From: Pontixanthobacter rizhaonensis
GTDB lineage: Bacteria; Pseudomonadota; Alphaproteobacteria; Sphingomonadales; Sphingomonadaceae
Length of the DNA: 64,000 nucleotides
NCBI RefSeq assembly: GCF_012972675.1
Contig: NZ_JABCRE010000002.1
Span: forward strand, 485,001 to 549,000
Direction of reading: 5' to 3'
The notes beneath the pieces were generated by a model that was not told the DNA's origin, ran no database searches, and saw nothing but the letters and a program-made list of their open reading frames with translations. This document shows positions 35,294 through 44,650 of this stretch, piece by piece. Position 1 is the first letter of the stretch. Every line of letters begins with the position of its first letter. The translations under genes were made by a program, and so were the position numbers.

Positions 35294-36289
35294 GTGAAAA
35301 CTCTCGGCAAATTTCTGCTCGGCCTTTTGGTGCTGGTGGGCGCGATATTTCTGTTCTTCCGGACACCGGACACTGACCCGGTAGAGATGCGGGCCAAATA
35401 TGCGGGGGAGCCGTCCCAATTTGTTGAGCTTCCCAACGGGCTGAACGTCCATTTGCGCGACGAGGGCCCGCGAGATGCCCAGCCGATCATATTACTTCAT
35501 GGTTCCAATGCTGATTTGCTGACGTGGAACCCGTGGGTTGAGCGGCTGGCCGATCAATACCGGATCATCCGGTACGATTCAGCCGGGCACGGGCTGACCG
35601 GTGCGACGCCTGACGGGACGTATGACTTGCCCACTTATGTGGAGACAGTGGATCAGGTCGCCGACGCCCTTGGGCTCGAACAGTTTATTCTGGGCGGGAA
35701 TTCGATGGGTGGCGGGCATTCGCTAGCCTATGCTCTGGCGCATCCTGAGCGGGTGCAGGGCTTAATTCTGGTGGATGCTGGCGGGCCACCACGTCTGAAG
35801 AAACCAGAGGACGATGAAGGCGGGAATATTGGCTTCACCATTGCGCAAACGCCCGGCATTCGCGAACTGATGAAGCATATCACACCTCGTAGTCTGGTGG
35901 AGAAAAGCTTTCGGCAAAGCGTCTCGAACGAGGCGATTGTGACGGAAGAAGCCATTGATCGTTATTGGGAGATGCTGCGCCATCCCGGTAACCGGGCCGC
36001 GACCATCGCCCGGTTCGGCCAAACGCGGGAGCCCTTCACAGAGGAGCAGATGGCGGGCCTGACCATGCCGTCACTGATTATATGGGGAGATCAGGATGCG
36101 CTGATCCCCTTGGCTGCTGGCGAATGGCTCGATACATACTTGCCCAACAGTCAGTTAGTAGTGTTTGAAAATATTGGACATTTGCCGATGGAAGAGGCTC
36201 CGGATGACAGTGTCAATGCCGTCACTACCTGGATGAATGAAGCCGGTTTGGGCGAAGCATCGGTAGACGAAGCCACATCTGCCGAATAA
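35294..36289 (+). CDS. Alpha/beta hydrolase, membrane-anchored
   Basis: A 331-residue alpha/beta hydrolase starting at GTG directly after the preceding TAA. The N-terminus is one hydrophobic helix (GKFLLGLLVLVGAIFLFF), so it is anchored or secreted. Catalytic features: HGSNADLLTW (oxyanion hole), GGNSMGG with Ser137, IIWGDQDALIP (Asp), and NIGHLPMEE (His). Substrate unknown. Its place in the beta-helix/cytochrome operon suggests the three act on the same exported substrate. Confidence 0.88.
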   Translation: MKTLGKFLLGLLVLVGAIFLFFRTPDTDPVEMRAKYAGEPSQFVELPNGLNVHLRDEGPRDAQPIILLHGSNADLLTWNPWVERLADQYRIIRYDSAGHGLTGATPDGTYDLPTYVETVDQVADALGLEQFILGGNSMGGGHSLAYALAHPERVQGLILVDAGGPPRLKKPEDDEGGNIGFTIAQTPGIRELMKHITPRSLVEKSFRQSVSNEAIVTEEAIDRYWEMLRHPGNRAATIARFGQTREPFTEEQMAGLTMPSLIIWGDQDALIPLAAGEWLDTYLPNSQLVVFENIGHLPMEEAPDDSVNAVTTWMNEAGLGEASVDEATSAE

Positions 36290-36319
36290 GGGCTGAACCG
36301 AGTTTAGAAGGAACGTCTG

Positions 36320-37015
36320 TTGCGCAAACTGGGTATTATTGGCGGTATGAGCTGGGCCTCTACTGCGATCTATTATGAGCGGATAAACAAGCGCATACAA
36401 AAGCGCATGACGGCGATGACAAGCGCGCCGTTACTGATCGAAAGCCTCGATTTTTGCGAGCTTTACGGTCTGACTACATCTGAAGACTGGGACCGCGCAG
36501 CGGAGGTGATTTCCGCATCTGCCAAGCGGTTAGAAGCCGCCGGTGCGACAGCAATTGTGATCGCTGCCAATTCTATGCACAAAGTCTATGATCAGGTCTC
36601 CGCACAAGTGGATATACCGATCATCCACATTGCCGAAGCATTGGGTGCAAAGATGCAGGCTGACGGCGCAACCCACGCTGCATTGTTGGGCACCAAAAAT
36701 GTCATGACCGAGAGTTTCTTTCGGCAGCGGCTGGTATCCCACGGGGTTGATCTGACCGCGCCCGATATGACCAATGTCGAAATTCTCGATGCGATAATCT
36801 ATGACGAATTGATGGTTGGCAAAGCTACCCGTGATGCACAGCGCGCCTTAAAAACAATTATCACCCGCAAGGAACAAGACGGTGTGAAAGCGATCATCTT
36901 GGCCTGTACGGAGCTGAATATGATTGTTGATGTTGATGCCAATGTGCTGCCCATTTACGATTCCACCCGGATCCATTGCGAGGCTGCAGTGGATTGGATC
37001 ATGGAAGAGGGCTGA
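36320..37015 (+). CDS. Aspartate/glutamate racemase family protein, first catalytic residue replaced
   Basis: A 231-residue protein of the Asp/Glu racemase family. It begins at TTG (36320), chosen because AAGGAA lies 7 bases upstream and MRKLGIIGGMSWAST is the family N-terminus. The normal first catalytic residue (Cys, or Thr in YgeA, before NTMH) is Ala83 here (AANSMHKV); the second, Cys196 in ACTELNMI, is kept. A two-base racemase mechanism therefore looks impaired, and a different reaction (for example decarboxylation or epimerisation by one base) is possible. Follows the hydrolase by 30 bases. Confidence 0.87.
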   Translation: MRKLGIIGGMSWASTAIYYERINKRIQKRMTAMTSAPLLIESLDFCELYGLTTSEDWDRAAEVISASAKRLEAAGATAIVIAANSMHKVYDQVSAQVDIPIIHIAEALGAKMQADGATHAALLGTKNVMTESFFRQRLVSHGVDLTAPDMTNVEILDAIIYDELMVGKATRDAQRALKTIITRKEQDGVKAIILACTELNMIVDVDANVLPIYDSTRIHCEAAVDWIMEEG

Positions 37016-37100
37016 ACAGGCCGATAAGCACGCTTTGCTGACCGTGTTGCCAGATTGTTCCCGTTGTCGGGTGTAAACTGGTCGCTTAAGCAGCAGTGCT

Positions 37101-38261
37101 ATGACACGCGCCCCTTATGCTGCTGATCCTGCTACGTCCCGCGGGCGCGAGTTTCCGGAAAACCGTGAGGGGACGCGCGGCCCGCGCAGTGAATTTCAGC
37201 GGGATCGTGACCGGATCATCCACTCTATTGCGTTCCGCCGCCTGCGCAGCAAAACGCAGGTGTTCGTGGCGCCAGATGGTGATCATTACCGGACCCGGCT
37301 GACCCACAGTCTGGAAGTTGCCCAGATCGGCAGAGTGATCGCCCGTACTCTTGGTTTGGATGAAGACCTTACCGAAGCCCTATGTCTCGCGCATGATATC
37401 GGACATCCGCCATTTGGCCATGCGGGGGAGAAAGCCCTGTCCGCTGCGATGGAGGCGCATGGCGGGTTTGATCACAATGCCCAATCGCTGCGCACGTTGA
37501 TGCGGCTGGAAAGCCCCTATTGCGAACATGACGGCCTCAATCTGACATGGGAATTGCTGGAAGGTTTGGCCAAGCATAATGGGCCGGTTGCCAATCCGGG
37601 CTGGGCGCTTTCGGAACTTGATAGCGACTATCCGTTAGACCTTGGCCGCTATGCCTCGCTCGAAGCGCAAGTCGCTGCGGTTGCCGATGATATCGCGTAT
37701 GATAATCACGATATTGATGACGGCTTGCGTGCGGGCTTTCTGGATCTGGACGAGCTGCTGGCACTCGATTTTGTAGCGGATGGTTGGCGCAAGGTGGAAA
37801 AACGCTTTCCCAACACCCCGCGCGACCGCCAATTGCGCGAATTGATCCGCAGCCAGATTGGCGTGATGGTGAATGATGTTCTGGATCATACACGGCGGAA
37901 TATTGCGGGGCTGGAAACGGTCGAGCAAGTCCGGTCAGCGGGCCGGACGTTGGCTGGTTTTTCACCGGCGATGGCCGCAGAAGAACGGCGGTTGAAGAAT
38001 TTCATGTATGAAAAGCTCTATTACCATCCAGAGCAGTTGGCGACGGCAGAGAAAGCAAGCGATGTGGTCGCCCGGCTGTATCAAGCTTATGACAGCGATC
38101 CGGGGCAATTATCCGATGGGTGGCGCGATACGTTGCCGGGCTCCCAGCCGCAGCGCAGCCGCCATATTGCCGATTATATTGCGGGTATGACGGATAAGTT
38201 TGCAATGGATCAAGTAACCCGGATTTATGGCAATCGGCCAGAGGGGCTGAGCAATGTCTAG
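37101..38261 (+). CDS. Deoxyguanosinetriphosphate triphosphohydrolase-like protein
   Basis: A 386-residue HD-domain dNTP triphosphohydrolase of the shorter dGTPase type 2 group. RDRIIHSIAFRRLRSKTQVF, the H...HD metal site (LTHSLEVAQ ... CLAHDIGHPPFGHAGE), NAQSLRTL and VADDIAYDNHDIDDGLRAG are all typical. It cleaves dNTPs to nucleosides and triphosphate, balancing dNTP pools. The end overlaps the next gene by 8 bases. Confidence 0.92.
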   Translation: MTRAPYAADPATSRGREFPENREGTRGPRSEFQRDRDRIIHSIAFRRLRSKTQVFVAPDGDHYRTRLTHSLEVAQIGRVIARTLGLDEDLTEALCLAHDIGHPPFGHAGEKALSAAMEAHGGFDHNAQSLRTLMRLESPYCEHDGLNLTWELLEGLAKHNGPVANPGWALSELDSDYPLDLGRYASLEAQVAAVADDIAYDNHDIDDGLRAGFLDLDELLALDFVADGWRKVEKRFPNTPRDRQLRELIRSQIGVMVNDVLDHTRRNIAGLETVEQVRSAGRTLAGFSPAMAAEERRLKNFMYEKLYYHPEQLATAEKASDVVARLYQAYDSDPGQLSDGWRDTLPGSQPQRSRHIADYIAGMTDKFAMDQVTRIYGNRPEGLSNV

Positions 38262-38955
38262 CCCGCTGCGGATTGCCATTGTGGGTGCGACTGGCCTGAT
38301 CGGGCGCACTCTGATCGAACGCAGCGTTGGCCGTGAGGATATCCGGATTCTGGCAATAGCCCGGCGGGAAATGAAATTACCGGTCGGCGCGAAAATGGAG
38401 ATGATCCTTGCCGATCCTGCGGCATGGGAAGCGGTTCTGGCGCAAGCCAAGCCGGACGTGTTGGTCAGCGCGCTGGGCACTACTTGGGCCAAGGCCGGTA
38501 AAGACGAGGCGGCCTTTCGCGCAGTTGATCAAGAATTGGTCATGAACACAGCGCGGGCAGCGCGGGAGCATGGCGTGAATCGGATGATCGCAGTGAGTTC
38601 GGTAGGCGCCGATACCGCGTCAAAAAACTTCTATCTGAGAGTGAAGGGCGAGGTAGAGCGTGATTTGCTGAAAGTTGGTTTTGACCGGCTGGATATATTG
38701 CGACCCGGCTTGCTGCGAGGGGCCCGCGAGAATGATCGCCGGGTTGGCGAACGATTAGGGATTGCGCTTAGCCCTCTGCTCGATCTGGCCTTGCATGGGA
38801 AATACCGAAAGTACCGTTCGGTTTCCGCGACATTGATGGCCGATTGCATATTGGCGTTGGCGCAACGCAAACCGGCGGGCAAGTTCGTTCATGATGGAGA
38901 CGGAATTGCGAGAGCGGCGCACGGGCTGCCGCAAATCATGCGAGACAAGGAATAG
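38254..38955 (+). CDS. NAD(P)-binding Rossmann-fold protein (NAD(P)H-binding/HTATIP2-like)
   Basis: A 233-residue atypical SDR. The N-terminal GATGLIGR motif binds NAD(P); ISAVSSVGAD-like AVSSVGADT and the LDILRPGLLRGARENDR stretch resemble the HTATIP2/YbjT type. No catalytic Tyr-x3-Lys is obvious, so enzymatic function is uncertain. Translationally coupled to the dGTPase gene (8-base overlap). Confidence 0.85.
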   Translation: MSSPLRIAIVGATGLIGRTLIERSVGREDIRILAIARREMKLPVGAKMEMILADPAAWEAVLAQAKPDVLVSALGTTWAKAGKDEAAFRAVDQELVMNTARAAREHGVNRMIAVSSVGADTASKNFYLRVKGEVERDLLKVGFDRLDILRPGLLRGARENDRRVGERLGIALSPLLDLALHGKYRKYRSVSATLMADCILALAQRKPAGKFVHDGDGIARAAHGLPQIMRDKE

Positions 38956-38960
38956 ACCAC

Positions 38961-39410
38961 ATGTGGGATTTCATTTTCAATGCATCAAACGGTTTGGCGA
39001 TTCTGGCATGGATTGTCCTCATCCTGTTGCCGCGAAAGCCGTTGGCTCTAAGCGCGATCATGTATTGCGGTGTGGGCCTGCTCTGCTGTGTTTATACTGC
39101 ATCTATGATATCTACCATGGCCGGATGGGCGGACCCGGTTGGCCCCAGTGGCGGCGTTGATTTTACAACGATCGAAGGGGTACGCGCGGTTTTTGGTTCC
39201 GATGGCGGCGTAACGATCGGCTGGGTGCATTATTTAGCGTTTGATCTGTTTGTTGGTTTGTGGATCGCCCGCGATGCCGATGCCAAACAGTTCTCGCGTA
39301 TTTTGCAGGCTCCGATATTGCTGGCGACGTTCCTTGCCGGTCCGATTGGCCTGCTAGTTTGGCTTGCGGTGCGCGAGCGTGCTGCTCGTAAACTTGGCCG
39401 GATGAAATAG
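38961..39410 (+). CDS. ABA4-like (DUF4281) membrane protein
   Basis: A 149-residue protein with four membrane helices. FTTIEGVRAVFGSDGGVTIGWVHYLAFDLFVGLWIARDA is the hallmark of the ABA4-like/DUF4281 family, whose plant member is needed for neoxanthin synthesis. In carotenoid-forming sphingomonads a role in carotenoid or photo-protection chemistry has been suggested by homology, but it is not proven. Spaced 5 bases after the previous gene and directly followed by the next. Confidence 0.87.
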   Translation: MWDFIFNASNGLAILAWIVLILLPRKPLALSAIMYCGVGLLCCVYTASMISTMAGWADPVGPSGGVDFTTIEGVRAVFGSDGGVTIGWVHYLAFDLFVGLWIARDADAKQFSRILQAPILLATFLAGPIGLLVWLAVRERAARKLGRMK

Positions 39411-40004
39411 ATGAAACGTCATGCACCAGCAACGGCGCGCAACAGCGCCGCGATAGCTAAGGTGCTGCATGAAGAACTCCCGAATACGGGCGCCGTGCTG
39501 GAGGTCGCCAGCGGCTCAGGCGAGCACGCGATCTATCTGGCGCGCGAGTTTCCCGCGCTGACCTGGCAGCCGACCGATGTGGAGCCAGAGGCCTTAGGAT
39601 CGATTGCAGCATGGGCGCAGGATGCCGGCCTTCCCAATATCGCGCCTCCGCTACAGCTGGATGCCGCAGCACATCCGTGGCCGGTGGGATCAGTAGATGC
39701 CATCTTCTGTTGCAACATGATCCATATCAGCCCGTGGGCAGCAACGCAGGGGTTGTTCCGCGGGGCAGCCGATGCGCTGACAGATGGGCCGCTAATATTG
39801 TATGGCCCGTTTAAGGAAACAGACGTCGAGACTGCGCCATCCAATTTGGCATTCCACCAAAGTTTGCAGTCACGCAATCCTCAGTGGGGGCTTCGCTTAA
39901 GCGCCGATTTGGACGTATTGGCCGCAAATGTCGGGTTACAGCGAACCGCTCGTTACGCGATGCCCGCCAATAATCTGATTTTGGTATATCGGCGGGCAGG
40001 TTAG
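39411..40004 (+). CDS. DUF938 family SAM-dependent methyltransferase-like protein
   Basis: A 197-residue class I methyltransferase fold. VLEVASGSGEHAIYLAREFP is motif I for SAM; WQPTDVEPEAL and IFCCNMIHISPW are typical of the DUF938 family, and LYGPFKETD follows. Substrate unknown. Its ATG abuts the stop of the ABA4-like gene, so dGTPase to DUF938 reads as one four-gene operon. Confidence 0.9.
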   Translation: MKRHAPATARNSAAIAKVLHEELPNTGAVLEVASGSGEHAIYLAREFPALTWQPTDVEPEALGSIAAWAQDAGLPNIAPPLQLDAAAHPWPVGSVDAIFCCNMIHISPWAATQGLFRGAADALTDGPLILYGPFKETDVETAPSNLAFHQSLQSRNPQWGLRLSADLDVLAANVGLQRTARYAMPANNLILVYRRAG

Positions 40005-40005
40005 T

Positions 40006-40923
40006 CTAGCTGGTTGTGACCGGTGGTTTTTTGGACAAAACCCGTTCCCGCCATGCCACGAGCAGACCTGAAGCGATGATCAGCGGGGCACCGATAGCCA
40101 GTGTCGTCGGGGGAAGACGATCAAACAGATAATATCCAAAGGCGGTAGCCCAGATTAGCGATGTGTAATCCATGATAATGATGGTTGCAGCAGACCCGTA
40201 GCGTAGGCTGGAGGTAAGCAACATTTGCGCGGTTGCCCCGCTGAGGGCCATCGCAAATATCAATTGCCACGTTACCGCATCATGCGTGGTCCAAACAAAG
40301 GGCAGGGCGAGCGCGGCCACCGGCCACGTCATTGCCGTAAACCAGAAGACAATGCTCCACGGGCTTTCGGTCTTGTTCAGATCTTGAATTTGGATGGAGA
40401 TCACGGCGACCAGAAATGCTGCGACCAAACCAACACATACACCGAACAGGCTGACGGCGCCGCTATTTCCCGGCTGGACCACAATGAGCACTCCGGTGAA
40501 GCCCAAAGCGATTGCAGCGGCCCGATATTTGCCAATCTTCTCTCTGAATAACAGCATAGAAAGCAACACTGCGAACATCGGGGTGGTGAAGCTGATCGCG
40601 GTCGCTTCAGCCAGCGGCAACAGCACGACAGCGCCGTACACAAAGACCATTCCCGTGATGCCATAGACGGACCGATAGACGTGCGACTTGATCCGTTTGG
40701 TCTTCACACTCGCCAGCTTCCCAACCAGCAATAAAAACCCGCCAATGAGCAGGAAGGTCAATGCTTGACGCCAAAATATCAATTCCAGCAAATGGGCGCC
40801 GCGCTGTTCAGCCAGTTTCAGTAACGCGCCCATAGTCGCAAGCGACAGCGCCGTAATCAGGCGCAGGCCCAACGCCAACATCGGGCGCGGCCGGGCAATG
40901 CTTCCATCCATGCTGCGCGCCAT
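40006..40923 (-). CDS. DMT-family (EamA) transporter
   Basis: A 305-residue protein with ten predicted helices in two EamA repeats (first about 15-145, second about 155-295). PLAEATAISFTTPMFAVLLS is the EamA signature. It exports or imports small metabolites; substrate cannot be told. Starts at 40923 with further ATGs at 40911 and 40881. Converges on the DUF938 gene. Confidence 0.87.
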   Translation of the reverse strand: MARSMDGSIARPRPMLALGLRLITALSLATMGALLKLAEQRGAHLLELIFWRQALTFLLIGGFLLLVGKLASVKTKRIKSHVYRSVYGITGMVFVYGAVVLLPLAEATAISFTTPMFAVLLSMLLFREKIGKYRAAAIALGFTGVLIVVQPGNSGAVSLFGVCVGLVAAFLVAVISIQIQDLNKTESPWSIVFWFTAMTWPVAALALPFVWTTHDAVTWQLIFAMALSGATAQMLLTSSLRYGSAATIIIMDYTSLIWATAFGYYLFDRLPPTTLAIGAPLIIASGLLVAWRERVLSKKPPVTTS

Positions 40924-41008
40924 ACGGGGTTGGTGACAGCGCGCAAGTGTAGCGCTGTAGATTGCCTAGGTTGAATGCACGCCCGGTTGCACCCATATGC
41001 TCGCCGCG

Positions 41009-41239
41009 ATGGATATCGAACGCTTTATTACTTTCGCCAGCGAAGCGGAGCTGGTCGGCCTGTGGGGGCTTGGCTTTATTGCCCTAGCGATTGTTGCGTT
41101 GCTCGCAGAAAAGCGCCGGAACAAGCATGCGCGCCTGGACCGGATTGGCTGGGTTCCGTGGACGGCGATATTTATGGTCTGCGCAATGATTGGCGGCGGG
41201 CTTATCGCGCTCGCCGCCAAAGGCATTGCCGCGGGTTAG
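41009..41239 (+). CDS. Small two-helix membrane protein, hypothetical
   Basis: A 76-residue protein (from ATG 41009; an ATG at 40997 is also in frame) with two membrane helices (about 15-33 and 49-70) split by a basic loop (EKRRNKHARLDR). No family recognised. Lies between two minus-strand genes, 13 bases from the end of cpaF. Hydrophobicity and codon pattern are protein-like, but confidence is moderate. Confidence 0.55.
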   Translation: MDIERFITFASEAELVGLWGLGFIALAIVALLAEKRRNKHARLDRIGWVPWTAIFMVCAMIGGGLIALAAKGIAAG

Positions 41240-41252
41240 GCTGCTGCCCGGA

Positions 41253-42779
41253 TTACAGGCAGGCTTCCAGATAGGCTTGGTCGAAACCGAACATACGCGC
41301 TTTTTCAAGCGTGTATGGACGCAGACCAGAGGCGCGATATTCGCCAACGATCTTGCCGTCTTCGCTTTCGTCGAGATATTCAAACTTGAACAGCTCTTGC
41401 GTCACAATCACATCACCTTCCATCCCGATAACTTCGGTGATGTTGGTGGTACGGCGTGAACCGTCGCGCAGACGTTTAACCTGAACGATAAGGTCAACAG
41501 ATTCTGCAATCTGACGTGAAATCGCTTCCTTCGGAATCTTGATGTCGCCCATCAAAATCATGTTTTCCATCCGGCCCAGACATTCGCGCGGGCTGTTGGC
41601 GTGAAGTGTACACATAGAGCCATCGTGGCCGGTGTTCATCGCGGCGAGAAGATCGAAACATTCCGCGCCACGAATCTCACCCAGGATGATCCGGTCAGGA
41701 CGCATACGCAGGGCGTTTTTCACAAGGTCACCGATGGTAATCGCGCCTTGCCCTTCAAGGTTCGGCGGGCGGGTTTCCAGTGGCAGCCAGTGCGGTTGTT
41801 GCAAGCGAAGTTCCGCAGCATCCTCAATCGTCAGCACGCGCTCACCCGGATCGATCATTTTCGACAGTGCGTTGAGCATGGTTGTTTTACCAGAACCCGT
41901 ACCGCCTGAAATAACGACATTGAAACGGCACGCACCTGCAATTTTAAGGGCAGTTGCCATTTGATCGCTCATCGAACCGAAGCCTTTGAGCATATCGATG
42001 GTAATCGGTTTTTCGGAGAACTTACGAATGGAAATCGCAGTTCCTTTGAGGGACAGCGGCGGAACGATGACGTTCACACGCGAGCCGTCTTTCAAACGAG
42101 CATCAGCAAGCGGGGTTGTTTGGTCAACGCGGCGGCCAACCTGGTTCACGATACGCTGGGCGATCTGGAACAAATGCTGTTCGTCACGGAAGCGGATTGG
42201 CGCAATGACCAACTTACCGCCTTTTTCAATATAGGTCTGATCAGGACCGTTGACCATGATGTCCGAGATTTCGGGATCGTTCAGTAGCTCTTCGAGCGGT
42301 CCGAACCCGAGCAATTCGTCGATCAGAACTTTCTCAAGCGCAAATTGTTCACGGCGGTTCAGCGTAACTTTAAGTTCCGCCAATACTTCCATGATAATCG
42401 GGCGAAATTCTTCCGACAGTTCTTCTTTGCTAAGCGTTGAAGCGGCTTCGGGATCGACCCGTTCCAGCAAGCGCGGCAGAACTTGTTCTTTAATCTTATG
42501 GACGCTGGCTTCAAAGCCGCCAATTTCAGCAGTCCCTTCCATGACCGCATTTGCGCGGTCAGTCAGGCGGGTCATTGCATCATCTTTGTTGGGCTTTGAC
42601 TGCGCAGGAGCAGCGGCTGCATCTTCGCCTGGAAGCGGAGGGAATTGTTCACCACCCGGCGGTGGAACGTCCTTGGCCGGTTTGCCGTCGCCGCCTTTCA
42701 TAGGGCGAGCCACGCCGAACGATGGCCGCGCACCCGGCGCCATGCCGCTTGGTCCGTTTTTCCGTCCGAATGCACTCAT
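41253..42779 (-). CDS. cpaF: Pilus assembly / secretion ATPase CpaF
   Basis: Start at ATG 42779 (MSAFGRKNG), 508 residues, with GGGGA 7 bases upstream; the frame extends to 42842 without support. A Pro/Gly/Ala-rich N-terminus (about 1-75) precedes the ATPase: NGPDQTYIEKGGKL, Walker A GGTGSGKTT, Asp box ERVLTIEDAAELRL, Walker B RPDRIILGEIRG and a His box MCTLHANS, all as in CpaF/TadA. It powers assembly of Tad/Flp pili. No other cpa/tad gene is within the window, so it is either separated from its cluster or a second copy. Confidence 0.92.
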   Translation of the reverse strand: MSAFGRKNGPSGMAPGARPSFGVARPMKGGDGKPAKDVPPPGGEQFPPLPGEDAAAAPAQSKPNKDDAMTRLTDRANAVMEGTAEIGGFEASVHKIKEQVLPRLLERVDPEAASTLSKEELSEEFRPIIMEVLAELKVTLNRREQFALEKVLIDELLGFGPLEELLNDPEISDIMVNGPDQTYIEKGGKLVIAPIRFRDEQHLFQIAQRIVNQVGRRVDQTTPLADARLKDGSRVNVIVPPLSLKGTAISIRKFSEKPITIDMLKGFGSMSDQMATALKIAGACRFNVVISGGTGSGKTTMLNALSKMIDPGERVLTIEDAAELRLQQPHWLPLETRPPNLEGQGAITIGDLVKNALRMRPDRIILGEIRGAECFDLLAAMNTGHDGSMCTLHANSPRECLGRMENMILMGDIKIPKEAISRQIAESVDLIVQVKRLRDGSRRTTNITEVIGMEGDVIVTQELFKFEYLDESEDGKIVGEYRASGLRPYTLEKARMFGFDQAYLEACL

Positions 42780-43063
42780 CTGTGATCCCCTTCGCGGCGC
42801 GTGCCACGTTATTCCAATGTGGTACTGGGCGTGTCTGCCCAATCAGTTCTCAATAGAAATGGTGAATAAGTCGGAAACCTTATTTTTTCCTAAATGCCGG
42901 GATGTAAGTTTTACACGGCAGGCAAGTGCCATCGCGTAGCTGCGGAACCGGCTATGCCCAAAAGTGCGGATGGAGCCATGCCGCTTGCTTGACGCAGCGG
43001 CGGAACACTGTTTCGGTCTGCTCTCAATAATATTTGGCTCTAAGGGGCGGTGAGACAACTCTC

Positions 43064-44644
43064 ATGGATACTGGATTGGGTGAAAGAGAATTGACTCAGG
43101 GACTGCTTCACGGCGGAGGCGCGCGCGCCGTTTGGCCGCTTCCATCGATCGGCGCTTATGTCGCGCTTGCCATTGGCCTCTTGGTTAGTCTCCAGCTGTT
43201 TTACAGTACTATCTATTCGGTCCATACCGATTTGGCCGGGGCAGCATTGTCGGGCCGTTTGGCTGTCACATTGGGTGACAGTTTCAGCAATTACAGCCTC
43301 TATTTCCCGCCCGCAGAACGCGCCTGGTTCAGCCTGTCTGTCTGGTTGAGCGACCTCACCGGAATGCAGCTTGATCTGACCGTCATAATGATGGCTGGCG
43401 TAGCGGTGATATTCTCTGTCGGGTTGGCTTTTCATATCCGCCAACAGACTGTTGGAGCATCGCCGCTTTTCATCGTGGTATCGTTGGCGTTGTTGGTGAT
43501 TATACCGGTGCTGTACAAGAACGTGTTCGGGTTGCGCGAACATATGGTGGTTCTTGGTCTCTGGCCGTATATTGTCCTGCGGATATCAGACCCGGATAAC
43601 AGCGTGATCGGGCCGAAAACCCGCGTGTTGTTGGGTGTGTGGCTGGGTGTCACCTTGCTGTTTAAATATCTCTACAGCCTGGTGGTGCTGTTGGTTGAGA
43701 TCGCGGATGCTGCGGTAAGGCGGCGGCCCAGCGCGCTCTTCCGGATAGAGAACCTGATTTCTGGCGGTATAGTTGCGCTCTATCTGTTCCTATGGCTCGT
43801 CATTGACCCCGCCCAGCGCGAAGCGATTGGAGCAGTGGTGAGCGCAATCGACGCCAATTTGACCAGCTGGCAGACCAACCTTTACCAATCCGCTTTGCAT
43901 CTGGCGCTGTCATTTTTCTTCATCGCGCTGACTGTGATTTATAAGTTGTCTGTCAGGGAGGCCGCCATCGCGTTGGCGATGGTGGTGGCTGCCATCGCTG
44001 CGTCGTGGATTCAATCGCGGTGGTATAGTCATCACCTGTTCCCGATTTTCATGGCGTACCTTGCATGGCTGTGGATCGTTCACCGGCACATCAAACTGTT
44101 ATGGATCGTCGCCGTCGCAGTTGTGATGGCGCGTCCGGTCGTGGGTGAGTTTCGCAACTCGGCTATCTATCAAGTGACCTTTGACGAGGTTGAGGCCGCG
44201 ATGGACCGGCCCGATCTTTCGATAGCGGGCAAGCGGGTTGGGGTGCTCACCATGCATCCTTCGCCATTCAATCAATACCTTGCGACGCAGGGCGCGATCC
44301 GGTGGAATGCAAGCATGAACAATTCTTACGTCGCCGCGGAATTGAAGCCGCTCGACCGGCCTGAAAATGCGGATATGGTTCTACCGCCAGTCACTCTCGA
44401 CGACCCCGGCCGGCAAATGTTGCATGATGATATGCTGCGCCTGTGGGAGGATATGCCGCCGGAAATATTGATCCTGGATCAAAGCACCAGTTGGCCACTG
44501 GAATTCATCAGCGTCGAGTGGAAGACAGCCTTCGCCAATGATGACCGGTTCCAAGCGATTTTGGCGCAATATAAGCCTGTGTTTGAGCACAAAGGCGAAC
44601 GGCTTGAGTTTACCTATTACGTTCGCATTGATGCAGAACAGTAG
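43064..44644 (+). CDS. Polytopic membrane protein, uncharacterised (GT-C-like topology)
   Basis: Start at ATG 43064, 526 residues. About ten membrane helices occupy residues 25-370, and a soluble, probably periplasmic, C-terminal domain (about 375-526; QVTFDEVEAAMDRPDLS, GVLTMHPSPFNQYLATQG, RPENADMVLPP) follows. The layout resembles lipid-linked-sugar glycosyltransferases of GT-C type, but I do not see a firm family motif. It ends 6 bases from the end of the pseI gene, so it flanks the glycan locus and may belong to it. Confidence 0.75.
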   Translation: MDTGLGERELTQGLLHGGGARAVWPLPSIGAYVALAIGLLVSLQLFYSTIYSVHTDLAGAALSGRLAVTLGDSFSNYSLYFPPAERAWFSLSVWLSDLTGMQLDLTVIMMAGVAVIFSVGLAFHIRQQTVGASPLFIVVSLALLVIIPVLYKNVFGLREHMVVLGLWPYIVLRISDPDNSVIGPKTRVLLGVWLGVTLLFKYLYSLVVLLVEIADAAVRRRPSALFRIENLISGGIVALYLFLWLVIDPAQREAIGAVVSAIDANLTSWQTNLYQSALHLALSFFFIALTVIYKLSVREAAIALAMVVAAIAASWIQSRWYSHHLFPIFMAYLAWLWIVHRHIKLLWIVAVAVVMARPVVGEFRNSAIYQVTFDEVEAAMDRPDLSIAGKRVGVLTMHPSPFNQYLATQGAIRWNASMNNSYVAAELKPLDRPENADMVLPPVTLDDPGRQMLHDDMLRLWEDMPPEILILDQSTSWPLEFISVEWKTAFANDDRFQAILAQYKPVFEHKGERLEFTYYVRIDAEQ

Positions 44645-44650
44645 CCGCCT

